Shown here in pieces: positions 58,930 to 62,885 of a stretch of DNA of 62,885 nucleotides. A program made the translations under genes and the position numbers. Numbering within the stretch: position 1 is the stretch's first letter; the number at the start of each line of letters is the position of its first letter. The notes under the pieces were generated by a model. It was not told the origin of the DNA and made no database searches. It was given only the letters and a program-made list of their open reading frames with translations. Origin of the DNA: Mnemiopsis leidyi (Eukaryota > Ctenophora > Tentaculata > Lobata > Bolinopsidae); the NCBI GenBank assembly GCA_000226015.1, contig JH153282.1:65198-128082 (forward strand), read 5' to 3'.

Positions 58930-59108
58930 ATGCCGACAGGAGGAAGCGCAGCCCAAATCTCGGCCGCCGCCACCAGACGATCGGGCGCGAAGGGGCGCAA
59001 CACGGCGGGGCACTACGCCCCAATCAAAGTGGGCTCCAGTAATAACTCGTGTCATAACAACTACCGGAGATGTGACAGGAGCGAAAATTCTGACGACGAT
59101 ATATGTAG
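58930..59108 (+). CDS. Possible first exon of an unknown gene
   Basis: A GC-rich island in AT-rich DNA. ATG at 58930 in good context (GAGAAAATG) opens a 59-codon frame to a GTCAGT donor at 59109, with a Ser/Ala/Asn-rich, acidic-ended peptide. An alternative frame from an acceptor at 58923 is also open, for about 39 codons. No family is recognised. The donor runs straight into a minisatellite whose unit contains GTCAGT, so the donor could be fortuitous. Confidence 0.3.
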
Positions 59109-59460
59109 GTCAGTATATTTGTTTGTCAGTATGTTCGTAGGTCAGTATATTTGTTTGTCAGTATGTTTTTAGGTCAGTATGCACTATGTTGGTATGTCAG
59201 TATGTTTGTAGGTCATTATGCACTATGTCGGTATGTCAGTAAGTTTGTATGTCAATATGTATGTAGGTCAGTATGTACCATGTTTGTGTGTCAGTACTCA
59301 GTAGGTTTGTATGTCAGTGAATGTAAGTCTGATGCTTGTAGGTCAACATATTTGAATGCCAGTATGTTTGTGTGTCAGTAAATGTGTACGTCTGATGCTT
59401 GTAGGTCAGTATATCTCAATGCCAGTATGTTTGTGTGTCAGTGTGGTTGTTGGTCAGCAT
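59105..59460 (+). repeat. Irregular GTCAGTATGTTTGTAG-type minisatellite
   Basis: Many imperfect copies of GGTCAGTATGTTTGT with variable insertions. Confidence 0.75.
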
Positions 59461-59513
59461 GTGTCTATAACCATGTGTTTGTAGCGGTAGTTTCGCCATG
59501 TGTATTGTGTATG

Positions 59514-59596
59514 TTTGTCGCGGTGATACCCGACTCTCGCAGCTCAAAGCTGAACGATCGTTTCGTTAGAACGGTAGACGGATATAATCTCGTCAA
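59514..59596 (+). repeat. Dispersed hairpin-rich repeat, copy 2
   Basis: Matches 29753-29829 in the same orientation, with a few substitutions and a small insertion near the AACG-TTTCGTT junction. Confidence 0.65.
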
Positions 59597-60080
59597 GTGT
59601 ATGTTAAATTTTTGTTTTGCAGTCTGAGTTTGTCAGTATGTTAGACCGTGATAGTGCGTGTGCTGCGGTGTCAACTGTCACCGCAAAGATTTGAGAACAG
59701 ATTCACCAACAGCTTATACAATTTGGAATCTCGCACGAATATTCTGGAATGCTGAAATTCCCATTTCTCTGTCTAAATTCCTTGTCAAGTTCACAGGACT
59801 GTAGTGAGATTTGGGCGGCTGTACAGTCTCGTAAGTAGGATCCAGAACATTTTAGAAGGAACTCCGATACCTAAAATAGCACAATCTATAGTTTCAACAC
59901 TTCCTCACTTAGAGCATTCCACTCCAAAAATAAAATGATAATATAAAATGACGCGCTTATTCGCAGTTCTGCTTTAAGGTTTAAACCAGTAGCCTGACAA
60001 CAACCTTTTTGTAACACTTTGTAGAGTTGCCAGTACGATTGTAGTGTGGAATTTGTTCCGCTTTTTGTGAGCCAGCCGGT

Positions 60081-60254
60081 CTGTATACCCTCTGTATACC
60101 CTCTGTATACCCTCTGTATACCCTCTGTATACCCTCTGTATACCCTCTGTATACCCTCTGTATACCCTCTGTATACCCTCTGTATACCCTCTGTATACCC
60201 TCTGTATACCCTCTGTATACCCTCTGTATACCCTCTGTACACCCTCTGTATACC
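60081..60254 (+). repeat. 11-bp minisatellite, about 16 copies
   Basis: An almost perfect run of CTCTGTATACC. Eleven is not a multiple of three, but 33 bases is eleven codons, so all frames stay open on both strands. Confidence 0.95.
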
Positions 60255-60764
60255 TACACTTCCGTCGTCAATACAGCTGCGTTCAACTTTTTTTCAATTT
60301 CTCAACGATTCCCGGAATTTTGAGCGTAATTATTGGAAGGAGGCAGTATTTGGAGCGAGCGATAGTTCCTTCTACATTCACCTGCAATGTATTAGCACAT
60401 CATAACTCTCTGTAGCTCCGTAATGAATATTCTCTGGCACCGTCTTGTGTTGTGTTTGTTACCAGAATACACACTCAGTCTTACAAAGAGCTATTGGAGT
60501 ATTGGAACTCTTGGTGAGAGTTATATATAACAAGCTACTAGCTAATCTCCTCCCTTGTATCGACAATACTGCTGAGTTGAGTACTGTACACAAGTAATCG
60601 CTCCTCTTATTGTCATATTTGAGTAATCATCTTGACGCATCATCGCGCCAATTATTGACCAGGTAGTGATCGTGTCCTTTTGTGTAGAAGTTGTATCGAG
60701 AACACGTGGTCATGCTATCACTAAATTTACTTGTACTGGATCATCTGAGGGTTAAGTAACATAA

Positions 60765-60895
60765 TTTTTTGCTAGGTAACGCAGTTTTGTTGCTAGGTAA
60801 CATAATTTTATGCTAGGTAACCCATTTTCGTTGCTAGGTAACGCAGTTTTGTTGTTAGGTAACCCATTTTTGTTGCTAGGTAACTCAGTTTGTGG
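60765..60895 (+). repeat. ~20-bp GTTGCTAGGTAAC minisatellite
   Basis: Six or seven copies of TTGCTAGGTAACGCAGTTTT or close variants, each with an inverted half-site pair (GTTGC / GGTAAC). Confidence 0.8.
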
Positions 60896-60943
60896 TGACC
60901 ACTTCCCGTTTTTTCAAAACCTGCGATCTTTAATCTCAAAGTG

Positions 60944-61425
60944 TGTACGTTACCATGGTAACGTGTGTACGTTGCTATGGTAACTTGTACAAGTTGTCAT
61001 GGTAACGTGTGTACGTTGCCATGCTAACGTGTACAAGTTGCCATGGTAACGTGTGTACGTTGCCATGCTAACGTGTACACGTTACCATGGTAACGTGTGT
61101 AAGTTGCCATACTAACTTGTACAAGTTGCCATGGTAACGTGTGTACGTTGCCATGCTAACGTGTAGAAGTTGCCATGGTAACGTGTGTACGTTGCCATGG
61201 TAACGTGTGTACGTTGCTATGGTAACGTATGTACAAGTTCCCATGGTAACGTATGTACAAGTTGCCATGCTAACGTGTGTACAAGTTGCCATGGTAACGT
61301 GTGTACGTTACCATGTCTAACGTGTAGAAGTTGCCATGGTAACGTGTGTACGTTGCCATGGTAACGTGTGTACGTTGCCATGCTAACGTGTACAAGTTGC
61401 CCTGGTTAAGTCTGCAAGTTTCTTG
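60944..61425 (+). repeat. 22-bp X-box satellite
   Basis: About 21 copies of ACGTGTGTACGTTGCCATGG plus TA. At least eight units contain the exact palindrome-like GTTGCCATGGTAAC and two contain GTTACCATGGTAAC; the others vary by one base (often CATGCTAAC). This is the RFX X-box core. Open frames on the minus strand are repeat artefacts. Confidence 0.9.
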
Positions 61426-62582
61426 TGCCAGCACGTGCTCCATGCAGATCAAGTTTTAAACTTTACAATAGAAGATTCAGCAGAATGAAGGAAGGTTCAT
61501 TTTGTAATGGGGCTAACTGTAGGTGTGTGTATTAGTCTGCTCTCTCTCTCGCCCCAAATACCGTTCCTTTATTCACGTTACCCCACCCCATACCAAGGAC
61601 TTTGTTCTAAGTGTCCCCTGCCCCCAGCTACCCCCTCTTCTTTACCTCATTGTAATATTGTAATCCAGCTCTTTCACTCTTTAAAGCTTTAATGTGCTGT
61701 CTCGGTCCTTGCTGTGTTGTTCCGCCTTGTTCTATAAAGCTGTTAGTTTGCACCTTCCCCAACTGACTATATCCATCAAATTTCCCCAGTTACTCGGGTC
61801 ATTGCTTTGCTGGTACCATACTCATGCCCTTACCTCGTTCTCGGACCAAGTAATTTTTTCTGCCTTAACTTTGCAGAGATTTCTTAAGCTCGCGCTGTTT
61901 GATCCTCTATCGAGAAACTTTCTAAGTCTTATTGGAAGCTTAGTATCCAATATTCCTACATATATGAAAGTATGAAGAAACCTTACATAGTTTAGGCTTT
62001 TTAGCCAAATAACAACCAGGCACTTTTACTCTCCACTAGATTATCCTAAATCCCAAACATTGAAATACTCTATCCACGAAGTGTACATGAAGTCTATTAA
62101 AACACAAAGCAGCATGGTGGCTAGGCTGGGCAACCTACCTGCAACCGTTTAGCTTATACAGACTAACGAAGTGGCAATAAGAGTTACAAAGCCATATCAA
62201 TATTGACCCACACTTCTATATTCACCGATTTAACCATGCAACATGTCGTTAAATATAGCTTGGTTTAGGGAGATGGGAGTAGTTTCAAAATGTATGCACG
62301 TCACGTATTGCTCTGTCCACCTACCTACCTACCTGTTTGTTGATAAAATCGAGTTGTCGTCATGGTTACTATTGCAGCAGATTTGACCAATTACCGATCT
62401 TAATCACGTGCCACTGTTCAGATGTACAAGACAACAAATACACAATTTCAAAATGTGCCTCTTCCTCTTTGCCAGCGCCGACAAATTTGGTAAAGACGCA
62501 GCAATGCAGCATGAGTAGATACACACACATTTTCCACACCAGACAATCTTCTGCTGGGCAGTACCTCCTTCCCCACCAGATC

Positions 62583-62885
62583 AGGGGAATTAATGCTTGT
62601 AGTGCGGGAGAATCAATGCTTGTAGTGCGGGAGAATTAATGCTTGTAGTGCAGGAGAATTAATGCTTGTAGTGCGGGAGAATTTATGCTTGTAGTTCGGG
62701 AGAATTAATGCTTGTTGTGCGGGAGAAAAATAAGTGCTTGTAGTGCGAGAGAATTAATGCTTGTAGTGCGGGAGAATTAATGCTTGTAGTGCGGGAGAAT
62801 TAATGCTTGTAGTGCGGGAGAATTAATGCTTGTAGTGCGGGAGAATTAATGCTTGTAGTGCGGGAGAATTAATGCTTGTAGTGCG
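62583..62885 (+). repeat. 23-bp minisatellite running off the window
   Basis: Thirteen copies of GGGAGAATTAATGCTTGTAG plus TGC, highly uniform, continuing past the window end. Confidence 0.93.

Larger units (their letters stand above)
59109..62885. other. Minisatellite-rich terminal interval
   Basis: Successive arrays at 59105, 60081, 60765, 60944 and 62583, plus the dispersed repeat at 59514. Open frames here follow repeat periods and are not genes. 61430-62580 shows nothing recognisable. Confidence 0.5.

Noticed and set aside
60046-60405. Long open frames on both strands with an 11-residue repeat
   Set aside because: They exist because the 11-bp unit lacks stops in every frame; a minisatellite, not a protein.
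61068-61452. Minus-strand frames with repeated M-A-T-C-T
   Set aside because: Direct translation of the 22-bp satellite, with no splice or start context.

Overview
The window is animal nuclear DNA. It is AT-rich, its genes have spliceosomal introns, and the gene set is metazoan: an MTA/NuRD subunit, site-2 protease, GNPTG, a soluble guanylate cyclase and a rhodopsin-like GPCR. It also carries a tRNA-derived SINE, LINE scraps, a pogo-type DNA transposon and a TTAGGG block. The secreted protein near 31 kb and the 5'-end structure of the genes suggest a marine invertebrate, possibly a cnidarian. I cannot name the species.

Layout. 0-9 kb is a transposon graveyard: two SINE copies, a LINE 3' scrap, and a LINE ORF1 scrap split by a ~4.8 kb pogo-like element that itself contains a SINE. 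9-28 kb is a dense run of same-strand (+) housekeeping genes: ZNF830-like, PTPA, PP5, MTA, MBTPS2 (S2P), COX15, GNPTG, a small CDC26-like exon, and CLPB, with an intronless GPCR inside CLPB intron 2. The first five have uninterrupted coding regions, and most of the genes have a 3' splice-site-like YAG just upstream of the start codon. 28-32 kb holds GC-rich repeats, an orphan secreted protein gene and a TTAGGG block between inverted arms. 32-41 kb is a minus-strand guanylate cyclase gene. I could assemble it from 15 exons whose phases all agree (689 codons plus stop); one intron is filled by a TIR element with a near-identical 9 bp target duplication and a 13-N assembly gap. 41-63 kb is almost gene-free and rich in minisatellites, with a few low-confidence exons of unrecognised genes.

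How the genes relate. Most of the 9-28 kb genes have separate housekeeping roles: RNA/DNA maintenance, PP2A activation and PP5 phosphatase, NuRD chromatin repression, SREBP/ATF6 proteolysis, heme A synthesis, lysosomal enzyme tagging, mitochondrial disaggregation. The best lead is the guanylate cyclase. Its H-NOX domain lacks the proximal heme histidine and the Y-x-S-x-R heme-propionate motif, while one chain keeps all the cyclase residues I could check, and its C-terminus is CaaX-like (C-T-I-L). This predicts a heme-free, self-sufficient, possibly prenylated cyclase. Secondary leads are a GNPTG intron packed with about 20 consensus 5' splice sites, and a 22-bp satellite built from RFX X-box palindromes.
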